From NCBI RefSeq assembly GCF_001513965.1, contig NZ_KQ948022.1, positions 319,482 through 383,481 of the forward strand: a DNA stretch of 64,000 nucleotides, read 5' to 3'. Below, piece after piece: positions 1-7,388 of the stretch (its first letter is position 1; each line of letters begins with the position of its first letter). A program made the position numbers and the translations under genes. Below the pieces are notes generated by a model. That model ran no database searches and was not told where the DNA came from. It worked only from the letters and a program-made list of their open reading frames with translations. Origin of the DNA: Streptomyces cellostaticus. GTDB taxonomy: Bacteria > Actinomycetota > Actinomycetes > Streptomycetales > Streptomycetaceae.

Positions 1-1
1 C

Positions 2-160
2 GGCCTGGTAGGGGCCGGCGCCCTCGGCTACGACGTCGTGGCCGGATTCTCACGGGGAGAGCTGTACGGAAAGGGGCTGGCGGCGGGACTCGCCATCGTA
101 CTGCTCGGAGTCATGTTCGACCGGATCACTCAGGCTGCGGCGCGACGCACCAGGGCTTAA
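2..160 (+). CDS. Glycine betaine/proline ABC transporter permease, C-terminal end (partial)
   Basis: This is the last 52 codons of a membrane permease that starts outside the window, read in the frame ending at TAA 158-160. The peptide contains GALGYDVVAGFSRGE followed by a hydrophobic GLAIVLLGVMFDRITQ segment. This is the usual C-terminus of ProW/OpuAB-type permeases, where it forms the last membrane helix and cytoplasmic tail. The binding-protein gene starts 13 bases after the stop, so the two are very likely one operon that imports glycine betaine or proline betaine. Upstream domains cannot be seen. Confidence 0.8.
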   Translation, partial: GLVGAGALGYDVVAGFSRGELYGKGLAAGLAIVLLGVMFDRITQAAARRTRA

Positions 161-173
161 GGAGCACGACACC

Positions 174-1139
174 ATGGCAAGACACTGGCGAGCCGGCGCG
201 GCCGGCCTGGCCGTCCTCGGCCTCACCCTCACGGCCTGCTCGGGGGCGAAGGTCGGCGACAGCTCCTCCGCCGGCTCGAAGAGTTCGGGCGGCAAGTGCG
301 GCACGTTCAACCTCGCCGTGAACCCGTGGGTGGGCTACGAGGCGGACGCGGCGGTCGTCGCATACGTCGCGCAGCACGACCTCGGCTGTACGGTCAACAA
401 GAAGGACCTGAAGGAGGAAATCGCCTGGCAGGGCTTCGGGACCGGCGAGGTCGACGCCGTCCTGGAGAACTGGGGTCACGACGATCTGAAGAAGAAGTAC
501 ATCACCGGGCAGAAGACCGCCGTCGAGGCGGGGCAGACCGGCAACAAGGGCATCATCGGCTGGTTCGTGCCGCCGTGGCTGGCCAAGGCCCATCCGGACA
601 TCACCGACTGGAAGAACCTCGACAAGTACGCCGCCAACTTCAAGACCTCCGAGTCGGGCGGCAAGGGCCAGCTGCTCGACGGCGACCCGTCGTACGTCAC
701 CAACGACGCGGCGCTGGTGAAGAACCTGAAGCTGGACTACAAGGTGGTGTACGCGGGCAGCGAGACAGCGCTCATCCAGGCCTTCCGCACCGCCGAGAAG
801 AACAAGCAGTGGGTGATCGGCTACTTCTACGAGCCGCAGTGGTTCCTGTCCGAAGTGCCGCTGGTCAAGGTCAACCTGCCTGCGTACAAGACGGGTTGCG
901 ACGCCGATGCGGCCAAGGTCGCCTGCGACTATCCCGTCTACAACCTGGACAAGATCGTCAGCGCGAAGTTCGCCACGTCAGGCAGCCCGGCGTACGACCT
1001 GGTGAAGAAGTTCAACTGGACGAACGACGACCAGAACGCCGTGGCCAAGTACATCGCGCAGGACAAGATGTCGCCCGATGCGGCGGCGAAGAAGTGGGTG
1101 GAGGCGAACCGGGACAAGGTTGATGCCTGGCTGAAGTAG
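174..1139 (+). CDS. Glycine betaine ABC transporter substrate-binding lipoprotein
   Basis: The 321-residue protein begins with a lipoprotein signal: a charged start, a hydrophobic stretch and the lipobox LTAC, so the mature cysteine is near residue 22. The remainder resembles the OpuAC/ProX family, with NLAVNPWVGYEADAAVVAYV near the start, an EIAWQGFGTGEVDAVLENWG segment and several Trp/Tyr residues that in this family form the aromatic box around the quaternary ammonium group. It should sit on the outer face of the membrane and feed the permease encoded just upstream. The start has AAGGAG seven bases ahead of ATG. The dimethylglycine and sarcosine enzymes downstream fit betaine being used as a carbon and nitrogen source as well as an osmolyte. 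Confidence 0.88.
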   Translation: MARHWRAGAAGLAVLGLTLTACSGAKVGDSSSAGSKSSGGKCGTFNLAVNPWVGYEADAAVVAYVAQHDLGCTVNKKDLKEEIAWQGFGTGEVDAVLENWGHDDLKKKYITGQKTAVEAGQTGNKGIIGWFVPPWLAKAHPDITDWKNLDKYAANFKTSESGGKGQLLDGDPSYVTNDAALVKNLKLDYKVVYAGSETALIQAFRTAEKNKQWVIGYFYEPQWFLSEVPLVKVNLPAYKTGCDADAAKVACDYPVYNLDKIVSAKFATSGSPAYDLVKKFNWTNDDQNAVAKYIAQDKMSPDAAAKKWVEANRDKVDAWLK

Positions 1140-1179
1140 CGAGCGAGCGACTGGCCGGCCCGTGGGCGACCGCGGGTCC

Positions 1180-1248
1180 GTCGTGGCTGGTCGCGCCCGC
1201 GCGGCGGAGCCGCATATCGACACAGCCTCGCGCCCCTTTGGGGCGCGT
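1180..1248 (+). repeat. Dispersed Streptomyces-type intergenic repeat, copy A
   Basis: This block shares long matches with the block at 3911-3970: GTCGTGG(C/T)TGGTCG, then GCGGCGGAGCCGCA (itself a hairpin), then ACACAGCC and GCGCCCCT. Copy A ends in a perfect inverted repeat, CGCGCCCC-TTT-GGGGCGCG, at 1229-1247. Both copies lie just downstream of a stop codon, so they may act as transcription end signals. Confidence 0.7.
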
Positions 1249-1253
1249 GACGT

Positions 1254-1288
1254 GGCCCGGCAGGCTGCCTGTGCAGCCTGTCGGGCCC
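1254..1288 (+). terminator. Strong hairpin after the betaine transporter genes
   Basis: GGCCCGGCAGGCTGC pairs with GCAGCCTGTCGGGCC (one mismatch) across a four-base loop and is followed by CTTTGCGTTTT. This is the shape of an intrinsic terminator. It separates the transporter operon from the dimethylglycine oxidase promoter region. Confidence 0.7.
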
Positions 1289-1326
1289 TTTGCGTTTTCC
1301 GCTGTTCACAGACGCCCTGCGCCCCC

Positions 1327-1386
1327 TTGACACCCCACCTGGCGACAGGCACATTGAGTTGCGCAACCTGAATCACGTTGCGCAGA
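1327..1386 (+). promoter_or_regulatory. Probable promoter and operator of the dimethylglycine oxidase gene
   Basis: TTGACA at 1327-1332 could be a -35 element, with a weak CACATT near 1350 as -10. Just downstream is the perfect palindrome GTTGCGCAAC (1358-1367), and a second near copy, CGTTGCGCAG, lies at 1377-1386, 19 bases on. The two copies sit on the same face of the helix, as expected for a dimeric repressor or activator. The regulator is not in the window; IclR or GntR types would be candidates, which is inference. Confidence 0.45.
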
Positions 1387-1423
1387 CAGCAACTGGACTG
1401 GCTTCGAGTTCGGAGGTTGGGCG

Positions 1424-3862
1424 ATGGCGGGACCCCGAGTGGTCATCATCGGAGCGGGCGTCGTGGGAGCGGCCCTCGCCGACGAGATCTCCGCACGCGG
1501 CTGGACCGAAGTGACCGTGGTCGACCAGGGCCCCCTCCCGGCCACCGGGGGATCCTCCTCGCACGCCCCGGGCCTGGTCTTCCAGACGAACCCCTCCAAG
1601 ACCATGACGGAGCTGGCCCGCTACACCGTCGAGAAGTTCTGCTCCCTCGACGTCGACGGCAAGCCGTGTTTCCTCCAGGTCGGCGGCCTCGAAGTGGCGA
1701 CCACGCCCGGACGCCTCACCGAACTCCGCCGCCGGCACGGCTGGATCACCTCCTGGGGCATCGAGGCACGCCTGCTGACCGCCGACGAGTGCGTGGAGCA
1801 GCACCCGCTCGTCAACCGCGACAGGGTCCTCGGCGGCCTCCTCGTCCCCACCGACGGCCTCGCCAAGGCCGTCCTCGCCGTGGAGGCGCAGATCCGCCGT
1901 GCCACCGAGCGGGGCGTGCGCTTCCTCGCCCGCCACGAAGTCCTCGACGTGCGGCAGAGCGAGGGCCGCGTCACCGGCGTCGTCACGGACCAGGGCGAGA
2001 TCCCCGCCGACATCGTGGTGTGCTGCGCCGGCATCTGGGGCCCGAAGATCGCCCGCATGGTGGGCATGGACCTCCCGCTCACCCCGCTCGCCCACCAACT
2101 GGCCTGGACCGGCCCGGTACCGGCCCTCGCGGGGCAGACCGAGGAGGCGGTGCGCCCGATCCTGCGCCACCAGGACGCCGACCTCTACTACCGTGACCGC
2201 TACGACGGCCTGGGCATCGGCTACTACGGCCACCGCCCGATGCCCATCTCCGCCGACGACATCCTCGCCTTCGACGAGGCGGAGGAGATGCCGTCGGTCC
2301 TGAAGTTCACCGAGGAGGACTTCGAGGACGCCTGGACCGAGACCCGGTCCCTGCTCCCGGCGACGAAGGAGGCCAAGGTCGAGGAGGGCATCAACGGCCT
2401 GTTCTCCTTCACCACCGACGGCTACCCGCTCCTCGGCGAGTCACCCGACGTCAAGGGCTTCTGGGTCGCGGAGGCCGTGTGGGTCACCCACTCCGCGGGC
2501 GTCGGCCGGGCCGTCGCCGAATGGCTGGTCGACGGCCACTGCTCCTCCTTCGACCTGCACGAGTGCGACGTCAACCGCTTCGAGCCGCACCAGCTCTCCC
2601 CGGAGTACGTCCTGGCCCGCGACTGCCAGAACTTCGCCGAGGTCTACGACATCCTCCACCCCCTCCAGCCGTCCGGGAAGCCGCGCCCGATCCGCACCAG
2701 CCCCTTCTACGCCCGCCAGCAGGAACACGGCGCTTTCTTCCTCGAGGCGAACGGCTGGGAGCGGCCCCAGTGGTACGAGGCGAACGCCTCCCTGGTCGAG
2801 GGCCGCACCATCCCGGCGCCGGGCGACTGGGCCGCGCAGTACTGGTCGCCGATCGTCGGCGCCGAAGCCCAGGTCACCCGCGAGACCGTCGCCCTCTACG
2901 ACATGACGGCCCTCAAGCGCCTCGAAGTCAGCGGCCCCGGTGCCGCCGCCTTCCTGGAGCGGCTGTGCACCGGCAAGGTCGCCAAGTCGGTCGGCTCGGT
3001 GACGTACACCCTGCTCCTGGACCATGACGGTGGCATCCGCAGTGACATCACCGTCGCCCGGACGGCCCGCGACCTCTTCCAGGTCGGCGCCAACGGCAAC
3101 CTCGACCTCGACTGGTTCCGCCGCCACCTCCCCGCCGACGGGACGGTCCAGGTCCGCGACATCACCCCCGGCACCTGCTGCATTGGCCTGTGGGGACCGC
3201 TCGCCCGCAAGGTGCTGCAGCCCCTCACGGACTCCGACTTCTCGGGCGACGGCCTGAAGTACTTCCGCGCCAAGCGGGCCCACATCGGCAGCGTGCCCGT
3301 CACCGCGATGCGCCTGTCGTACGTCGGCGAGCTCGGCTGGGAGCTGTACACCACCGCCGACCAGGGCCTGAAGCTGTGGGACACGCTGTGGCAGGCGGCC
3401 CGGCCGCTGGGCGGCATCATCGCCGGCCGCGGCGCCTTCAACAGCCTCCGCCTGGAGAAGGGCTACCGCTCCTTCGGCACCGACATGACCTACGAGCACG
3501 ACCCCTACGAGGCCGGCGTGGGTTTCGCCGTCAAGCTCGACAAGGAGGACTTCATCGGCAAGGCCGCGTTGGAGCGCCGCAGGGTCGACACATGGAGGAA
3601 GTTGACCTGCCTCACCATCGGCGACCCGCGGTCGGTCGTCATGGGCAAGGAGCCGGTTTACGACGGCGACCGCGCGGTCGGCTATGTCACCAGCGCCGCC
3701 TATGGCTACACGATCGGCAAGGGCATCGCGTACGCGTGGCTGCCGGCGGAGCTGACCACGCCTGGGACCACCGTTCACATCGGCTACTTCGACCAGCGCG
3801 TCGAGGCGGTCGTGGCAGAGGAGCCGTTGTTCGACCCGACGATGTCCCGTCTCCGTGGGTGA
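1424..3862 (+). CDS. dmg: Dimethylglycine oxidase (FAD and folate-binding, GcvT fusion)
   Basis: The protein has 812 residues, close to the Arthrobacter dimethylglycine oxidase, and follows it nearly end to end as I recall that sequence. The N-terminus holds the FAD dinucleotide fold VVIIGAGVVGAALADE and the segment GSSSHAPGLVFQ, whose histidine carries the covalent flavin in the known enzyme. The middle is a FAO_M-type domain. From about residue 430 the C-terminal half is GcvT plus GcvT_C, ending in LRG like the homologue; this half binds tetrahydrofolate and turns the imine into 5,10-methylene-THF. It converts N,N-dimethylglycine to sarcosine. GGAGG precedes the ATG. It sits between the betaine importer and the sarcosine oxidase genes, and no betaine demethylase is visible here. 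Confidence 0.9.
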   Translation: MAGPRVVIIGAGVVGAALADEISARGWTEVTVVDQGPLPATGGSSSHAPGLVFQTNPSKTMTELARYTVEKFCSLDVDGKPCFLQVGGLEVATTPGRLTELRRRHGWITSWGIEARLLTADECVEQHPLVNRDRVLGGLLVPTDGLAKAVLAVEAQIRRATERGVRFLARHEVLDVRQSEGRVTGVVTDQGEIPADIVVCCAGIWGPKIARMVGMDLPLTPLAHQLAWTGPVPALAGQTEEAVRPILRHQDADLYYRDRYDGLGIGYYGHRPMPISADDILAFDEAEEMPSVLKFTEEDFEDAWTETRSLLPATKEAKVEEGINGLFSFTTDGYPLLGESPDVKGFWVAEAVWVTHSAGVGRAVAEWLVDGHCSSFDLHECDVNRFEPHQLSPEYVLARDCQNFAEVYDILHPLQPSGKPRPIRTSPFYARQQEHGAFFLEANGWERPQWYEANASLVEGRTIPAPGDWAAQYWSPIVGAEAQVTRETVALYDMTALKRLEVSGPGAAAFLERLCTGKVAKSVGSVTYTLLLDHDGGIRSDITVARTARDLFQVGANGNLDLDWFRRHLPADGTVQVRDITPGTCCIGLWGPLARKVLQPLTDSDFSGDGLKYFRAKRAHIGSVPVTAMRLSYVGELGWELYTTADQGLKLWDTLWQAARPLGGIIAGRGAFNSLRLEKGYRSFGTDMTYEHDPYEAGVGFAVKLDKEDFIGKAALERRRVDTWRKLTCLTIGDPRSVVMGKEPVYDGDRAVGYVTSAAYGYTIGKGIAYAWLPAELTTPGTTVHIGYFDQRVEAVVAEEPLFDPTMSRLRG

Positions 3863-3910
3863 GTGGTTCGCGGGGGGTGCCGCGATGGGTTGTCGATCGG
3901 CTGCGGGTGC

Positions 3911-3970
3911 GTCGTGGTTGGTCGTGCCCCGCGGCGGAGCCGCAAATGAACACAGCCCCGCGCCCCTGAG
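3911..3970 (+). repeat. Dispersed intergenic repeat, copy B
   Basis: This is a second copy of the element at 1180-1248: GTCGTGGTTGGTCG, CCGCGGCGGAGCCGCA, ACACAGCCCCGCGCCCCT. It lies between the dimethylglycine oxidase stop and folD. Unlike copy A it lacks the right arm GGGGCGCG, so its terminator strength is doubtful and some read-through into folD is possible. Confidence 0.65.
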
Positions 3971-4006
3971 GAAGCTGCAGTTGCCCTATGGGAAGGAGTA
4001 CCGTCG

Positions 4007-4867
4007 GTGACCGCTCAACTCCTCGGCGGCAAGGCCACCGCCGCTACCATTCGCCGCGAACTCACCGAGCGCGTGGCCAAGTTGACCGCGAACGGCGCGC
4101 GGCCGCCGGGGCTCGGCACGGTCCTGGTCGGCGAGGACCCCGGCAGCCGCGCCTACGTCGCCGGAAAACACCGCGACTGCGCGCAGGTCGGCATCGCCTC
4201 CATCCGCCGTGACCTGCCCGCCGACGCCACGCAGCAGCAGGTCGAGGACGTCATCGACGAACTCAACGCCGACCCCGGCTGCACCGGCTACATCGTCCAG
4301 CTCCCGCTGCCGCGCCACCTGGACGCCCATGCCGTACTGGAACGCATGGACCCGGCCAAGGACGCCGACGGACTGCACCCCGTCAACCTCGGCCGGCTCG
4401 TCCTGGGCGTGGAGGCCCCGCTGCCGTGCACCCCGCGCGGCATCGTGGAGCTCCTGCGCCGTCACGACGTTCCGCTCGCCGGGGCGCGGGTGTGCGTGAT
4501 CGGCCGGGGCATCACGGTCGGGCGGCCGATCGGCCTGCTCCTCACCCGCCGCTCCGAGAATGCCACCGTCACCCTCTGCCACACCGGAACCAAGGGCCTG
4601 GCCTGGCACGTACGCGAGGCGGACATCGTCGTCGCGGCCGCCGGCTCACCCGGACTGATCACCAAGGACATGCTGCGCCCCGGCGCGGCGGTCCTGGACG
4701 TCGGCATCACCCGCACCGACCAGGGGCTGGTCGGCGACGTGCACCCGGACGCCGCCCAGGCCGCCGGATGGCTCGCGCCGATGCCCGGGGGCGTAGGACC
4801 CATGACCCGGGCGATGCTGCTCGCCAACGTCGTAGAGGCCGCCGAGAGGAACGCGAACACCCTATGA
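4007..4867 (+). CDS. folD: Methylenetetrahydrofolate dehydrogenase/methenyl-THF cyclohydrolase
   Basis: The 286-residue length is normal for FolD. Family marks are GLGTVLVGEDPGSRAYVAGKH with the catalytic region, YIVQLPLPRHLD, PAKDADGLHPVNLG, and the NADP-binding turn VIGRGITVGRPIGLLL, where many FolD proteins read GRSxxVG (here GRG). It ends with a PGGVGPMTRAMLL motif. It oxidises 5,10-methylene-THF to 10-formyl-THF. It is probably a second, catabolic copy that clears the methylene-THF made by the dimethylglycine and sarcosine oxidases. The start is GTG at 4007 with GGAAGGAG upstream; its stop overlaps the glyA start (ATGA), so the genes are translationally coupled. Confidence 0.92.
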   Translation: MTAQLLGGKATAATIRRELTERVAKLTANGARPPGLGTVLVGEDPGSRAYVAGKHRDCAQVGIASIRRDLPADATQQQVEDVIDELNADPGCTGYIVQLPLPRHLDAHAVLERMDPAKDADGLHPVNLGRLVLGVEAPLPCTPRGIVELLRRHDVPLAGARVCVIGRGITVGRPIGLLLTRRSENATVTLCHTGTKGLAWHVREADIVVAAAGSPGLITKDMLRPGAAVLDVGITRTDQGLVGDVHPDAAQAAGWLAPMPGGVGPMTRAMLLANVVEAAERNANTL

Positions 4868-6147
4868 GCGCGCTGAACACCCCCCTGGCGGAGCTGGACC
4901 CCGAGGTCCACGCCGCGCTCCGCGCCGAACTGCACCGCCAGCAGTCCACCCTGGAGATGATCGCCTCCGAGAACTTCGCACCCGCCGCGGTGATGGAGGC
5001 CCAGGGCTCGGTCCTCACCAACAAGTACGCCGAGGGCTACCCCGGCCGGCGCTACTACGGCGGCTGCGAACACGTGGACGTCACCGAGCGGCTGGCCATC
5101 GAGCGCGTCAAGTCACTCTTCGGCGCGGGTTACGCCAATGTCCAGCCGCACTCGGGTGCCCAGGCGAACACGGCCGTCTTCTTCGCCCTCCTCCAGCCCG
5201 GCGACACGATCCTCGGCCTCGATCTGGCGCACGGCGGCCACCTCACCCACGGCATGCGCATCAACTACAGCGGCAGGATGCTCAACGTCGTGCCGTACCA
5301 CGTGACCGAGACGGATCACGTGGTCGACCTGGACGAGGTGGCCCGCCTCGCCAAGGAACACCGCCCCAAGATGATCATCGCGGGCTGGTCGGCGTATCCG
5401 AGGCAGCTGGACTTCGCCGCCTTCCGGCGCATCGCCGACGAGGTCGGCGCCCTTCTCATGGTGGACATGGCGCACTTCGCGGGCCTGGTCGCGGCCGGAC
5501 TGCACCCCAGCCCCGTCCCGCACGCGCACGTGGTCACGACCACGACGCACAAGACGCTCGGCGGTCCTCGCGGCGGAGTCGTCCTCACCAACGAGGCCGA
5601 CCTCGCCAAGAAGATCAACTCGGCGGTGTTCCCCGGCATGCAGGGCGGCCCGCTGGAGCACGTCATCGCCGCGAAGGCGGTGTCGTTCAAGGTGGCGGCG
5701 TCGCCCGAGTTCGCCGAACGCCAAGCCCGTACGCTCGCCGGGGCCCGTATCCTCGCCGACCGCCTCACCCGCCCGGACGCGGCCGCCGCCGGAGTGAAGG
5801 TCCTCACCGGCGGCACGGACGTCCACCTGGTCCTCGTCGACCTGCGCGATTCCGAACTCGACGGCAGGCAGGCCGAGGACCTGCTCCACGAGACCGGCAT
5901 CACCGTCAACCGCAACGCCGTCCCCTTCGACCCGCGCCCGCCCATGGTCACCTCGGGCCTGCGTATCGGCACCCCCGCCCTCGCCACCCGAGGCTTCACC
6001 GAGGAGGACTTCGCCGAGGTCGCCGACGTGATCGCGCGGGCCCTCCAGCCCGAGCCGGACGTGGACACACTGCGTGCCCGTACCCGGGCCCTGGCGGCCA
6101 AGCACCCGCTCTACCCGCACCTTTCGCACGACGGAGGCGTCCGATGA
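4864..6147 (+). CDS. glyA: Serine hydroxymethyltransferase
   Basis: The 427-residue protein is a typical SHMT. It contains STLEMIASENF, the glycine-rich TNKYAEGYPGRRYYGGCEHVD, HSGAQANTAVF, and the PLP lysine in VVTTTTHKTLGGPRGG. It uses glycine plus 5,10-methylene-THF to make serine, or the reverse. In this operon it would convert the glycine and methylene-THF from sarcosine oxidation into serine. The reading frame is open well upstream, but the ATG at 4864 overlapping the folD stop gives the family N-terminus. Its own stop overlaps the next start (ATGA at 6144). Confidence 0.94.
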   Translation: MSALNTPLAELDPEVHAALRAELHRQQSTLEMIASENFAPAAVMEAQGSVLTNKYAEGYPGRRYYGGCEHVDVTERLAIERVKSLFGAGYANVQPHSGAQANTAVFFALLQPGDTILGLDLAHGGHLTHGMRINYSGRMLNVVPYHVTETDHVVDLDEVARLAKEHRPKMIIAGWSAYPRQLDFAAFRRIADEVGALLMVDMAHFAGLVAAGLHPSPVPHAHVVTTTTHKTLGGPRGGVVLTNEADLAKKINSAVFPGMQGGPLEHVIAAKAVSFKVAASPEFAERQARTLAGARILADRLTRPDAAAAGVKVLTGGTDVHLVLVDLRDSELDGRQAEDLLHETGITVNRNAVPFDPRPPMVTSGLRIGTPALATRGFTEEDFAEVADVIARALQPEPDVDTLRARTRALAAKHPLYPHLSHDGGVR

Positions 6148-7376
6148 GTACCCGCACCCCCGGCGCCGACATCCCCGACCACCCCGACCGGCTGTGGCGC
6201 ACGCCCGAGCCGAAGCGGTCGTACGACGTGGTGATCGTGGGCGGCGGCGGACACGGCCTGGCCACCGCCCACTACCTGGCGAAGAACCACGGCATCACCA
6301 ACGTCGCCGTGCTGGAGAAGGGCTGGCTCGCGGGCGGCAACATGGCCCGCAACACCACGATCATCCGCTCCAACTACCTGTGGGACGAGAGCGCCGGGAT
6401 CTACGAGCACGCCCTCAGACTGTGGGAGGGCCTGGAGGAGGAGCTCGACTACCCGATCCTCTTCTCCCAGCGCGGTGTGCTGAACCTCGCCCACAGCCTC
6501 CAGGACGTCCGCGACAGTGTGCGCCGCGTCGAGGCCAACCGGCTCAACGGCGTGGATGCCGAATGGCTCGACGCCGAGCAGGTCAAAGAGGTCTGCCCGA
6601 TCGTCAACGTCTCACCGGACGTGCGCTATCCGGTCCTCGGCGCCACCTACCAGCCGCGCGCGGGCATCGCCAAGCACGACTACGTGGCCTGGGGCTTCGC
6701 CCGCCGTGCCGACGCGGCCGGCATCGACATCATCCAGAACTGCGAGGTCACCGGACTCGATGTCGTCGGCGGCCGGATCGTGGGTGTGCAGACCACGCTC
6801 GGCCCGATCGCGGCCGGCAAGGTGGCCCTGTGCTCGGCCGGCCACACCTCGGTGCTGGCCGCGATGGCCGGTATCGAACTCCCCCTCCAGAGCCACCCGT
6901 TGCAGGCTCTGGTCTCCGAGCTCCTGGAGCCGGTCCACCCCACGGTCGTCATGTCCAACGCCGTCCACGTGTACGTCAGCCAGGCGCACAAGGGCGAGCT
7001 GGTGATGGGCGCGGGCATCGACGCGTACAACTCGTACACCCAGCGCGGCGCGTTCCACATCATCGAAGAACAGATGTCCGCCGCCCTGGAGCTCTTCCCG
7101 GTCTTCGCCCGCGCCCATGTGCTGCGCACCTGGGGCGGCATCGTCGACGTCAGCCCCGACGCCTCGCCCATCGTCGGCCTCACCCCGGTCGACCACCTCT
7201 ACGTCAACTGCGGCTGGGGAACGGGCGGCTTCAAGGCCACCCCGGGCGTCGGCTGGGTCTACGCCCACACCATCGCCCACGACACCCCGCACGCCCTCAA
7301 CGCCCCCTTCTCGCTCGACCGTTTCACCACCGGCGCGCTCGTGGACGAGCACGGCGCGGCCGCGGTGGCCCACTAG
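6144..7376 (+). CDS. soxB: Sarcosine oxidase, beta subunit
   Basis: The 410-residue flavoprotein starts at the ATG overlapping the glyA stop. It shows the FAD fold VVIVGGGGHGLATAHYLAKNHG and the typical GNMARNTTIIRSNYLWDES segment, plus GGIVDVSPDASPIVG and NCGWGTGGFKATPG towards the C-terminus. In heterotetrameric sarcosine oxidase the beta subunit carries FAD and the covalent FMN and oxidises sarcosine to the imine; folate-dependent chemistry takes place on the alpha subunit. The order beta, delta, alpha, gamma is the classical soxBDAG order. Confidence 0.93.
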   Translation: MSTRTPGADIPDHPDRLWRTPEPKRSYDVVIVGGGGHGLATAHYLAKNHGITNVAVLEKGWLAGGNMARNTTIIRSNYLWDESAGIYEHALRLWEGLEEELDYPILFSQRGVLNLAHSLQDVRDSVRRVEANRLNGVDAEWLDAEQVKEVCPIVNVSPDVRYPVLGATYQPRAGIAKHDYVAWGFARRADAAGIDIIQNCEVTGLDVVGGRIVGVQTTLGPIAAGKVALCSAGHTSVLAAMAGIELPLQSHPLQALVSELLEPVHPTVVMSNAVHVYVSQAHKGELVMGAGIDAYNSYTQRGAFHIIEEQMSAALELFPVFARAHVLRTWGGIVDVSPDASPIVGLTPVDHLYVNCGWGTGGFKATPGVGWVYAHTIAHDTPHALNAPFSLDRFTTGALVDEHGAAAVAH

Positions 7377-7388
7377 GGAGCCGAACCC

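Noticed and set aside
4426..4863. Upstream extension of the glyA frame
   Set aside because: The extra codons overlap folD and are arginine-rich shadow sequence; SHMT starts at the ATG overlapping the folD stop.
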